This document shows, piece by piece, positions 16,939 to 24,790 of a stretch of DNA of 64,000 nucleotides (positions are counted from its first letter, which is position 1; the number at the start of each line of letters is the position of its first letter). This DNA comes from Rhizobium sp. TH2 (lineage in GTDB: Bacteria; Pseudomonadota; Alphaproteobacteria; Rhizobiales; Rhizobiaceae): contig NZ_CP062231.1 in the NCBI RefSeq assembly GCF_024707525.1, positions 1,922,001-1,986,000 of the forward strand. Direction: 5' to 3'. Both the position numbers and the translations under genes were made by a program. The notes beneath the pieces are model-generated. The model was not told the origin of the DNA. It saw only the letters and a list, made by a program, of their open reading frames with translations, and searched no databases.

Positions 16939-17841
16939 ATGGCTAGGACAGACGAACGTTTCCGCGAGGCATTCAACGCCACGCTCGAACTCTGCCAGGC
17001 GATGGCGCCCGGCGACCAATTGCCCTCCGAGAATGACTTGGCAACTCGGCTTGACGTTAGCCGAACGGTCGTGCGCGCGATTTTGGAGAAACTCCAGGGC
17101 GAGAAGATCATTGCCTGGGTGGGCCGGGAAAAGCGCCTGCTGAGAACACCTGAGGATACAGACAGGCTTGAGGTCCAGGAAGGGATGCTCGATGAGCAGC
17201 AGCTGGAGCGTCAATTCCTGGACTGGATTTTGCGCTTCGACGTTCCCCCGGGGACCGCCCTGAACGTCTCCGAACTCAGGCGTCGGTTTCCCGTGACTCC
17301 CCATATGCTTCACGAATTCCTAGCATCGCTCAGCAGGTTTGGGCTTGTGCGGCGTCGACCGAAGGGCGGATGGGAATTGGTGGGATTCACGCGCGAATTC
17401 GCGATCGAGCTATCCGAATTCCGGATGGTCCTCGAGTTGAATGCAGTATCCCATTTCGTTCAGCTTCCTCCCGAGGACCCGATCTGGGAACAGCTTGACG
17501 ATCTCGAGCGAAAGCACGAGCGGCTTGCCGCCGAAATTGACGAACGCTTTCATGACTTTTCATTGCTCGACGAGGAGTTCCACACTTTGATCGACAGTGC
17601 TGTCCGCAACCGTTTCGCCGCCGAGTTCCAGAAGCTTATTTCACTGATCTTCCACTATCACTTCCAGTGGGACAAAACCGACGAGCGCCAGAGGAACGAA
17701 GCCGCCATCGGCGAACATCTGCGGCTGATCTCGGCGCTGAGAGCGCGGGACGGCGCGGCAGCCATAGCGGCGGCGACGGACCACCTCAAGACCTCGAAGC
17801 AGACTTTACTCTCCTCGCTTCGAGTACACTCCCTCGCCTGA
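16939..17841 (+). CDS. GntR-family regulator with two winged-helix segments and an FCD-type domain
   Basis: This 300-residue protein starts at ATG 16939; an upstream in-frame ATG at 16804 would add 45 unlikely residues. Residues about 10-75 form a GntR winged helix (LPSENDLATRLDVSRTVVRA, then a wing). Residues about 85-150 look like a second one (QFLDWILRFDVPPGTALNVS, then VTPHMLHEFLASLSRFGLVRR). The rest resembles the helical FCD domain (FRMVLELNA, LLDEEFHTLIDSAV). It is divergent from the uxaB-lgoD-ABC-uxaA operon with palindromes in the shared region, so it probably represses that operon until a pathway intermediate binds. Confidence 0.8.
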   Translation: MARTDERFREAFNATLELCQAMAPGDQLPSENDLATRLDVSRTVVRAILEKLQGEKIIAWVGREKRLLRTPEDTDRLEVQEGMLDEQQLERQFLDWILRFDVPPGTALNVSELRRRFPVTPHMLHEFLASLSRFGLVRRRPKGGWELVGFTREFAIELSEFRMVLELNAVSHFVQLPPEDPIWEQLDDLERKHERLAAEIDERFHDFSLLDEEFHTLIDSAVRNRFAAEFQKLISLIFHYHFQWDKTDERQRNEAAIGEHLRLISALRARDGAAAIAAATDHLKTSKQTLLSSLRVHSLA

Positions 17842-18078
17842 TGCGCTTCTCTGAAAGACGGTCCGTGAGCAGTCTTGCCAGTTGGGCGTTATGTTGGTCT
17901 GACGGGCCGATGGATCTCCAAAACCGCGCTCCGATGAAGGGCAATCTGCCGCGCGCTTGGTGCAGGCTGGATTCTCCGCAGAATCGGTAGTTGCCACGAC
18001 AGCTGAAGAAGAGGCGTACCGCCCTGGAGGCCGTTGTCAATCGAGCCTAGAGGAGAGGCGCGACCGAACCTCCCATGA

Positions 18079-18828
18079 TCAGTCCCGGTGCCTGTCGAGC
18101 CAGGATCGAAGCTCCTGATCTTCCTTTTCGAGCGATGAGGCATTCAGGAGCTTGCGCAGGATCGCCACCGTCACGGCGCGGGCACGAAGGTTGAAGAGCC
18201 CTTCGTCGCCATCGGCTCCATAAGGCCGATAGACCTCGAGCTTGGCATAAAGCTGCTGCAGCCGGTTCTGCACGCTTCTAAGCGATAGACCGCGCCGACG
18301 TGCGATGACGTTGTCGGTCAGTCCCAGGGAAATATCAAGCAGGATTTCGTACTCGCTTTCGGTCAGGCCGCCGGCGCGGTTTTGGCTTCGCTGCTGCAGT
18401 CCGCGCACCTCGCGGTCGATAACGCATTGGCTTTCGATGAAGATCGATCTCAGCGCCAGCCGCAGCCTGTCGTCGGATGCGGACTTGAGCACATAGCCAT
18501 ATGCAGCGCCCTCCGGAACGATCCGTGAAACACCCCTGACATAGGCTTCGTCGGCATAGTTGGACCAAAACAGGATGCGCGTATCGGGCCGCTCCTTCCA
18601 GATCGTGCGCGCCGCTTCGATGCCGTTGCGCACGCTCATTTGGAGGTCCATGATGATATGCGCCGCCTTGTACTCGCGGGCAAGCCTCTCTCCGGTGGTG
18701 CCACTTTCGGCCTCGATAACCTGGTCGCATTCAGGCAATGCCGCGCGCACGGCCTCATTGAGATAGGAGCGATGGAGAGGGTCGTCCTCGACAATGAGTA
18801 CCTGCACCTTACTCACCCACGCTTTCAA
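18079..18828 (-). CDS. LuxR/NarL-family response regulator
   Basis: The 249-residue protein has an N-terminal receiver domain: acidic pair in VLIVEDD, phospho-acceptor Asp61 in IIMDLQM, Ser in LFWSNYA and Lys in GYVLKSAS. A C-terminal LuxR-type helix-turn-helix (LTESEYEILLDISLGLTDN, RRGLSLRSVQNRLQQLYAKL) follows at about residues 150-210. The start overlaps the end of the sensor kinase gene (20 nt from ATG 18828, or 8 nt if GTG 18816 is used), so the pair is co-translated. Its likely target is the divergent promoter region with paired palindromes at 20111-20145, controlling importer D and its own operon. Confidence 0.9.
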   Translation of the reverse strand: MKAWVSKVQVLIVEDDPLHRSYLNEAVRAALPECDQVIEAESGTTGERLAREYKAAHIIMDLQMSVRNGIEAARTIWKERPDTRILFWSNYADEAYVRGVSRIVPEGAAYGYVLKSASDDRLRLALRSIFIESQCVIDREVRGLQQRSQNRAGGLTESEYEILLDISLGLTDNVIARRRGLSLRSVQNRLQQLYAKLEVYRPYGADGDEGLFNLRARAVTVAILRKLLNASSLEKEDQELRSWLDRHRD

Positions 18829-20032
18829 TGGGTAGGCTCACTTCAATGAATGTCCCCGGGTCATCCTTGTTCTTTGCGGCTTCGAAGCGAGCCGAAATCA
18901 GCCGGGCACGTGTCCGCATGTTATCGATGCCGCTGCCTGTGCGCTTTTGCGTCGAGGCCATCCCGATACCATTGTCGCGGATAGTGATCTTCAAATGCCT
19001 CCGCGTGGCCATGATTTCGACGGCCATCTCGGTAGCGCTGGCGTGGCGTATCGCGTTGTTGACGGCTTCCTGGGTAATCCTGAAAAGTGCTGTCGCGACG
19101 TTTCTTGGGAGATTATCAACCAGGCCTTCGGTTCGGTCGTCTATCACCCATTTGATCGCCGAGCCGCTGTCGCGTATCGAGCGTTCGAGATGGTTCTCAA
19201 CCGCTTGTGCGAACCCGAACAACTGAAGGACAGCGGGCCGTGCCTCCTCGATGATTTGCCTGAGATCGTGCATGCAATGCTGCAAGCTGCGGAAAAGCGG
19301 CTCGATCATGTCGCTTGAAACATCGGAGGCATGCGTTAGTCGCTCCAACCGTCGGGAAAGCCTCGTGAGGTCGGCGAGCGTCTGGTCGTGCAAATCCATT
19401 CCGATGCGCTGGCGCTCGACTTCGAGTGCCTCCGTGAGCTTGAGTGCGCCCAGACGCAGACCTTCTTCGCGTGCCCGGGCTTCGGTTTCCACGATCGCGG
19501 AGCGTTTTGCCTGTTCGGCCGCGCGTAGAGCGAAGAAGTATGGCGCCAGCAGGTCCGCGATCGATCTGGCCCTGTCGAGATCGTCTTCGCCGTAGATATT
19601 AATCTGGTGGCTCGAACAGGTCAGCGCCCCGATCACATCGCCCTGTGCCTTGAGCGCAACGTGCAGACGGCTGCGGAGATCGCCCTCGAAGATCGGGGCC
19701 GAATGGGCTCCTTCGTAGTGGAAACGGATGTCGTTGCAGGCGTCGCCGGTGATCATCGTATCGACTTCGCCATAGAGAAGCGAGCGGATGGGGCTGCTGG
19801 AGATTGGCGCGGGTGGATTGCGCCCCCAGCCGGTCTCGAATGGGCTTTCATGGGCGGTATGGTATTTACCATCCAGCATGATGATGCAGACATCCATGTG
19901 ATCATGGGGGATGATCTGGCTAACTTCGGCCGCGACCGCGCAGATGACGGAATGGAAATCGAGCTGGCCGGCAAGGAGCCTGGAGATCGTGAGATACTGG
20001 CCGAGCAGAGGGGTAGGGCCATGGTCCAGCAT
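18809..20032 (-). CDS. Soluble GAF-domain sensor histidine kinase (HisKA_3, NarX/DegS type)
   Basis: This 407-residue kinase starts at ATG 20032, which has GGGAGGAG at ideal spacing; longer in-frame starts up to 20173 lack one. Residues about 25-190 form a GAF sensor domain (LRSRLHVALKAQGDVIGALT). Residues about 205-270 are HisKA_3 with the phospho-acceptor His near residue 215 in MDLHDQTLADL. A HATPase domain follows (ALFRITQEAVNNAIRHA, IRDNGIGM, GSGIDNMRTRA). No membrane segment or signal is visible, so it senses a cytoplasmic signal, plausibly the imported compound or a metabolite. It is co-transcribed with its response regulator and divergent from importer D. Confidence 0.9.
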   Translation of the reverse strand: MLDHGPTPLLGQYLTISRLLAGQLDFHSVICAVAAEVSQIIPHDHMDVCIIMLDGKYHTAHESPFETGWGRNPPAPISSSPIRSLLYGEVDTMITGDACNDIRFHYEGAHSAPIFEGDLRSRLHVALKAQGDVIGALTCSSHQINIYGEDDLDRARSIADLLAPYFFALRAAEQAKRSAIVETEARAREEGLRLGALKLTEALEVERQRIGMDLHDQTLADLTRLSRRLERLTHASDVSSDMIEPLFRSLQHCMHDLRQIIEEARPAVLQLFGFAQAVENHLERSIRDSGSAIKWVIDDRTEGLVDNLPRNVATALFRITQEAVNNAIRHASATEMAVEIMATRRHLKITIRDNGIGMASTQKRTGSGIDNMRTRARLISARFEAAKNKDDPGTFIEVSLPIESVGE

Positions 20033-20110
20033 GCTTGAACTCCTCCCTGTGTGACGGTCTCCTGCCATCCATCCCATGTAAATAATGCCGCACCGTAGAC
20101 CATCCCGTCT

Positions 20111-20145
20111 TGCGGAAGTCCGCATATTTGGTGCGGGAACCCGCA
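20111..20145. promoter_or_regulatory. Pair of 14-bp palindromes, probable response-regulator binding sites
   Basis: TGCGGAAGTCCGCA (20111-20124) and TGCGGGAACCCGCA (20132-20145) are both perfect inverted repeats with 6-bp arms and a 2-bp spacer, and they share the outer TGCGG/CCGCA. Their centres are 21 bp apart, two turns of DNA, so bound dimers would lie on the same face. They sit between the kinase start (20032) and the importer D binding-protein start (20299). Confidence 0.75.
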
Positions 20146-20298
20146 AGGCGGATGCCTTCACTCGCCTATACATCCAAATCGATCTGGGACATCATGTTTT
20201 TACTGGGGACAAGCGCCCCGGTGCAACAATATTTTCGGTCTCGTGGAGGACGAGGGCGAAATCCGACCAGTTGAAGGTCGACCACCAGGGAGAGAGAC

Positions 20299-21318
20299 AT
20301 GAAGATCAGGATGATACTCCTGGCGTCAGCAGCAGTGCTGGCTGCCTCTATGCCGATGTCCGCGACCGCTGACACTTCGAGCAAGAAAATTGCACTTTCC
20401 AACAACTATGCGGGCAATTCCTGGCGTCAGGCGATGTTGACGAGCTGGGACAAGGTTACAAAGGAAGCCGTCAAGGCCGGTGTTGTTGCGGCGGCCGATC
20501 CGTTTACCACCGCTGAGAACCAGGCCACGGAACAGGCGGCCCAGATCCAGAACATGATCCTTGAGGGCTATGACGCCATCGTGATCAATGCAGCTTCGCC
20601 GACCGCGCTCAACGGCGCCGTCAAGGAAGCCTGCGACGCAGGCATTGTGGTCGTGTCGTTCGACGGCATCGTCACCGAACCCTGCGCCTATCGCATCGCC
20701 GTCGACTTCAAGGCGATGGGTCTCAGCGAAGTGGAATATCTCGCCAAGAAGATGCCCAACGGTGGCAATCTTCTCGAGATCCGCGGCCTTGCCGGGGTGT
20801 TCGTCGATGATGAGATTTCCAAGGGCATCCACGAAGGTGTGGCGAAATATCCGCAGTTCAAGATCGTCGGCTCGGTGCACGGAGATTGGGCGCAGGATGT
20901 TGCCCAGAAGAATGTCGCCGGCATCCTCCCAAGCCTGCCCGAAATCGCCGCTGTCGTGACGCAGGGCGGGGACGGCTACGGCGCCGCTCAGGCATTCGCG
21001 GCAGCCAAGCGCCCCACACCGCTCATCATCATGGGCAACCGCGAGGACGAGCTGCAGTGGTGGAAAAAGGAGAAGGACGCCAGCGGCTATGAGACCATGT
21101 CGGTCTCGATCGCACCGGGTGTTTCGACGCTCGCCTTCTGGGTCGCCCAGCAGGTGCTCGATGGACAGAAAGTACCGCAAGATCTCGTCGTGCCGTTCCT
21201 GCGCATCGACCAGGAGAACCTCGAGCAGAACCTCGCCTCCACCCAGAAGGGTGGCGTGGCGAATGTCGAGTACTCGCTCGATGATGCGAAGAAGGTGATC
21301 GCCGACACGGCCAAGTAG
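20299..21318 (+). CDS. Periplasmic sugar-binding protein of CUT2 ABC transporter (importer D)
   Basis: The 339-residue protein has a signal peptide of about 24 residues (LASAAVLAASMPM, cleavage near ATAD) and an RbsB-like mature domain. The mature part includes KKIALSNNYAGNSWRQAM, AIVINAASPTALNGAVKEA and VVVSFDGIV. GGGAGAGAG precedes the ATG. It is the first gene of importer D, directly downstream of the paired palindromes and divergent from the sensor kinase, so expression is probably controlled by the two-component pair. It is followed by a strong hairpin and then the ATPase gene. The ligand is unknown; the SMP-30 lactonase at the operon end hints at an aldose oxidised through a lactone. 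Confidence 0.92.
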   Translation: MKIRMILLASAAVLAASMPMSATADTSSKKIALSNNYAGNSWRQAMLTSWDKVTKEAVKAGVVAAADPFTTAENQATEQAAQIQNMILEGYDAIVINAASPTALNGAVKEACDAGIVVVSFDGIVTEPCAYRIAVDFKAMGLSEVEYLAKKMPNGGNLLEIRGLAGVFVDDEISKGIHEGVAKYPQFKIVGSVHGDWAQDVAQKNVAGILPSLPEIAAVVTQGGDGYGAAQAFAAAKRPTPLIIMGNREDELQWWKKEKDASGYETMSVSIAPGVSTLAFWVAQQVLDGQKVPQDLVVPFLRIDQENLEQNLASTQKGGVANVEYSLDDAKKVIADTAK

Positions 21319-21357
21319 GGACGTGCATTGCCGCTCTCGGCACGATAGAAAGACAAT

Positions 21358-21383
21358 GCCGGCGCGGGTTCCGCCGCGCCGGC
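21358..21383 (+). terminator. Strong hairpin between binding-protein and ATPase genes (importer D)
   Basis: A 10-bp all-GC stem GCCGGCGCGG (21358-21367) / CCGCGCCGGC (21374-21383) with a 6-nt loop is followed by CCCCTTCGTTTTC. A partial terminator or mRNA stabiliser would give more binding protein than membrane components. Confidence 0.65.
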
Positions 21384-21424
21384 CCCCTTCGTTTTCATTT
21401 CAATATCGAGCGTAATCCGGGTTC

Positions 21425-22885
21425 ATGACTGATGCTGCCGAGCATATGGCCGTCGTGGCCGCCGAAGGGGTCAAGGTCCATTTCGGCGCGGTCAAGGCGC
21501 TCGATGGCGTGGATCTCGCGATCGCGCCGGGCGAATGCGTCGGGCTCGTCGGCCACAACGGCGCCGGCAAATCCACCATCGTCAATGTCATCAACGGTGG
21601 CCTGAGGCCGCATGGGGGCGCCCTGCGCTATGCGGGTCGGGATGCCGGCAGTGGGATTGCGGTGGCGCGCGCCAATGGCGTTCGATGCGTGTTCCAGGAA
21701 CTTTCGCTCTGCCCCAACCTGACCGTGGTCGAAAACACCCGCGTCATGCATCCCGAGCTCAAGGGCTTCGGTTGGCGCGGCAGGGCGCTGACAATCATTC
21801 GCGCCAAGCTCGACGAGATTTTCCCGGGCCATCGTATCGATTGCACCGCGGCTGTCGGCGACCTCACAATCGCCGAACGCCAGATGGTGGAGATCTCGAT
21901 CACCTTCGCAACCGTCCATGATGCGCCGCGCCTCGTCATTCTCGACGAACCGACCTCCTCACTCGACGCCGGTCTTGCCAGGCAGTTGATGGATTATGTC
22001 CGCAAGTTTGTGACCAGTGGCGGCTCGGTGCTCCTCATCTCGCATATCTTGGGTGAAGTCCTCTCCACCACCGACCGCATCATCGTCATGAAGGACGGCA
22101 AGGTCGTAGCGAGCCGCCCCACGTCGGGCTTCGATATCCCGAGCCTCGTCCAGGCCATGGGCAATGTCGTCAAGGAACAGGCGCGTCAGGCCGGCGGGGT
22201 CCAGACCAGTGGCAAGCCGCTCGTCTATCTTCCAGCGATCCGTGGTCGCGGCTTGCCGTTCCGCGCTTACAAGGGTGAAGTGATCGGGCTTGCCGGTCTT
22301 GCCGGCCATGGCCAGACCGACATGCTGCTTTCGCTCTATCGCACGCTCAGCAGCGACTGGTTCCCGGGCCGCGGCCGCGACGTTGCCTTCGTCGCCGGTG
22401 ACCGCAGCCTCAACGGCACCTTTCCGCTCTGGAGCATCCTGCGCAATCTCTCGATCTCGTCGCTCGGCAGTTCGTCCTCCGCCAGCTTCGTCAGGGAAGA
22501 TCGCGAGACGGTGCTCGGCGAAGATTGGAAGAGGCGTATCGAGATCCGCACGCCTGACATGACCAACGGCATCCTGTCGCTCTCGGGTGGCAATCAGCAG
22601 AAGGTTCTCTTCGCCCGCGCGCTCGCCACCCACGCTGCGATGGTGCTGATGGACGACCCGATGCGCGGCGTCGATGTCGGCACCAAGCAGGAGGTCTATG
22701 CGATGCTGCGCAGCGAGGCTGCGGCCGGCCGCACCTTCATCTGGTACTCGACGGAAATGGACGAGATCCGCCTCTGTGACCGTGTCTATGTCTTCCGCAA
22801 CGGCGCCATCGCGGCCGAACTCGCCGGCGACGACATCACCGAGGACAAGGTGCTGGAAGCCTCCTTCGAGGGGGAGGCGGCATGA
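21425..22885 (+). CDS. Sugar ABC transporter ATP-binding protein, double domain, with altered second Walker B (importer D)
   Basis: This 486-residue RbsA-type protein is somewhat shorter than the other two in the window. Domain 1 has GHNGAGKST, a degenerate signature (LTIAERQMVEI) and LVILDEPTSSL. Domain 2 has the altered loop GLAGHGQTD, the full signature LSGGNQQK, and a Walker B reading VLMDDPMRGVDVG. There the usual catalytic Glu is Asp and the following Thr is Met. The stop overlaps the next ATG (ATGA). It powers the two-permease importer. In this family domain 2 normally supplies a catalytic Glu, so the Asp change is worth noting. Confidence 0.92.
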   Translation: MTDAAEHMAVVAAEGVKVHFGAVKALDGVDLAIAPGECVGLVGHNGAGKSTIVNVINGGLRPHGGALRYAGRDAGSGIAVARANGVRCVFQELSLCPNLTVVENTRVMHPELKGFGWRGRALTIIRAKLDEIFPGHRIDCTAAVGDLTIAERQMVEISITFATVHDAPRLVILDEPTSSLDAGLARQLMDYVRKFVTSGGSVLLISHILGEVLSTTDRIIVMKDGKVVASRPTSGFDIPSLVQAMGNVVKEQARQAGGVQTSGKPLVYLPAIRGRGLPFRAYKGEVIGLAGLAGHGQTDMLLSLYRTLSSDWFPGRGRDVAFVAGDRSLNGTFPLWSILRNLSISSLGSSSSASFVREDRETVLGEDWKRRIEIRTPDMTNGILSLSGGNQQKVLFARALATHAAMVLMDDPMRGVDVGTKQEVYAMLRSEAAAGRTFIWYSTEMDEIRLCDRVYVFRNGAIAAELAGDDITEDKVLEASFEGEAA

Positions 22886-23826
22886 TGCGCCTTTCCGCCT
22901 CGACCATCCGTCAGATCGTGCCGGCGCTGTCGTTGGCGGTGCTGCTTGCTGCCGTTTTCTATATCCAGCCGCGCGCCATGAGCTATGTCGGGCTCAACCT
23001 GCTCTTCAATCTCGCCGTTCCGATCGCGCTCGCGACAGTGGCGCAGATGATGATCATGGCGGTCAACGACCTCGATCTCTCGATGGGTACCTTCGTCAGC
23101 TTTGCCGCCTGCGTGACGGCAACCTTCCTGCAGTCCGATCCGTTTCTCGGCATTCTCATCCTGGCAGGCGCGATCGCGGCTTACGCGGTGCTCGGCGTCG
23201 TCATCCATGTCAGGGAATTGCCGTCGATCGTCGTCACGCTTGGCATGAGCTTCGTCTGGGGCGGGCTCGCTGTCCTCATCCTGCCCGCGCCGGGCGGCAC
23301 GGCGCCGGAATGGGTGCGCTGGCTGATGACCTCCAAGCCGCCCTTCGTGCCGATGGCGATCGTCGCCTCGGTCATCATTGCCCTCGTCGTCCATTTCGTC
23401 GTGATGCGGTCGACCTTCGGCGTGCTCGTCCGCGGTGTGGGCGGCAACGCACGCTCGGTCGAGCGCTCCGGCTGGTCGGTGCTGGCGATCCGTGCCGGCG
23501 CCTATGCTGCCGCCGGCTTCCTCGCCGTCCTGTCAGGCATCCTGCTCGTCGGCTTGACGACCTCGGCCGACGCCAATATCGCGCTGCGCTACACGCTGCT
23601 TTCGATTGCCGGCGTCATCCTCGGCGGCGGCGAGTTCGTCGGTGGTCGCGTGTCGCCCGTGGGTGCCGTCATCGGCGCGCTGACACTGGCGCTGGCCGGC
23701 TCATTCCTGTCCTTCCTGCGTATCTCGCCGGACTGGCAGATCGGTGCGCAGGGTGCGATCCTGATCATCGTGCTCGGGCTTCGACTGCTGCTCAACCGCT
23801 CTGAAAAGCGGGAGAAGCGCGCATGA
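22882..23826 (+). CDS. CUT2 sugar ABC transporter permease, first of two (importer D)
   Basis: The 314-residue RbsC-family permease carries AQMMIMAVNDLDLSMGTFVS, replacing the usual [27 protein letters not shown], and AGVILGGGEFVGGRVSPVGA. It is coupled at both ends by ATGA overlaps: ATPase stop to this start, and this stop to the second permease start. Two distinct permeases in one operon imply a heterodimeric channel, unlike the homodimers expected for importers A, B and C. Confidence 0.92.
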   Translation: MMRLSASTIRQIVPALSLAVLLAAVFYIQPRAMSYVGLNLLFNLAVPIALATVAQMMIMAVNDLDLSMGTFVSFAACVTATFLQSDPFLGILILAGAIAAYAVLGVVIHVRELPSIVVTLGMSFVWGGLAVLILPAPGGTAPEWVRWLMTSKPPFVPMAIVASVIIALVVHFVVMRSTFGVLVRGVGGNARSVERSGWSVLAIRAGAYAAAGFLAVLSGILLVGLTTSADANIALRYTLLSIAGVILGGGEFVGGRVSPVGAVIGALTLALAGSFLSFLRISPDWQIGAQGAILIIVLGLRLLLNRSEKREKRA

Positions 23827-24764
23827 GTTTCGTCGCCCGCAAGCCGTGGATCTGGTCCTATGCCGCGACACTGATCGTTTGGATGATCACGATCCTGTTC
23901 ACCGGCGGCGCCAGCGCTGGTGGCCTCAGCCAGGCGGCCTTCACCTTCGCTGCCTTTTCGGTGCTGGTCGGCATCGGCCAGATGTTCGTCATCACGCTCG
24001 GCCCCGGCAACATCGATCTCTCGGTTCCGGCGACCATGACGCTCGCCGGCACGCTGTCGCTCAAATACATGGATGGCGGCGAGGGTCTGGTGCTCGCCGG
24101 CCTCGGCATTGCGATCCTTGTCGGCCTGGTCATCGGCACGTTGAACTACGCCCTGATCAAACTGCTGCGCATCCCGCCGATCATCGCCACGCTGTCGATG
24201 AGCTTCATCGTCCAATCGACGGCGATCTGGTCGAACCGTGGCCTGCGCATCAAGCCACCGGAAAGCCTCGCAACCTTCACGACGTCCGATCTGGTCGGCG
24301 TACCCAACATCGCCATCGTTTCAATTGTTCTCGCCTTGGCAGCCTGGCTTCTTCTGGAAAAGAGCATCTATGGCCGCTGGATCTCGGCCATCGGCCAGTC
24401 GCAATTCGCCGCGCGCATGGCCGGCATCCCGGTCGATGGCACGCGCTTCGTCACCTACGTGCTCTGCGCCGTGCTCGCCGCCATCTGCGGCTTCCTGTTT
24501 GCAAGCTTCTCCGGCGGCGCCGCGCTCAATATGGGTGCCGAATATCTGCTGACCTCGATCGCCGTCGTCGTCATCGGCGGTTCGGCGGTCGCGGGCGGCA
24601 ATTCCAACGTGCCCGGCATCTGGGGCGCATCTCTCTTCATGTTTCTGGTCGTGTCGATGCTCAACACCTACGGCTTTGGCGCAGGCGTACGGCTCATCCT
24701 GACCGGGCTGATCATCATCGCCGTCATCCTGGTGGCGAGCGGCAAGTTCCGGACGGGACGCTGA
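23823..24764 (+). CDS. CUT2 sugar ABC transporter permease, second of two (importer D)
   Basis: This 313-residue RbsC-family permease contains GQMFVITLGPGNIDLSVPAT, IPPIIATLSMSFIVQSTAIW and AVVVIGGSAVAGGNSNVPGI. Sequence landmarks differ clearly from the first permease (for example GNIDLSV against NDLDLSM), so the two are old paralogues rather than a fresh duplication. The start overlaps the first permease stop by 4 nt. It is followed 27 bp later by the SMP-30 lactonase gene. It probably forms the second half of the import channel. Confidence 0.92.
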   Translation: MSFVARKPWIWSYAATLIVWMITILFTGGASAGGLSQAAFTFAAFSVLVGIGQMFVITLGPGNIDLSVPATMTLAGTLSLKYMDGGEGLVLAGLGIAILVGLVIGTLNYALIKLLRIPPIIATLSMSFIVQSTAIWSNRGLRIKPPESLATFTTSDLVGVPNIAIVSIVLALAAWLLLEKSIYGRWISAIGQSQFAARMAGIPVDGTRFVTYVLCAVLAAICGFLFASFSGGAALNMGAEYLLTSIAVVVIGGSAVAGGNSNVPGIWGASLFMFLVVSMLNTYGFGAGVRLILTGLIIIAVILVASGKFRTGR

Positions 24765-24790
24765 GCACATCGGGAATGGAAGGATAGAAA

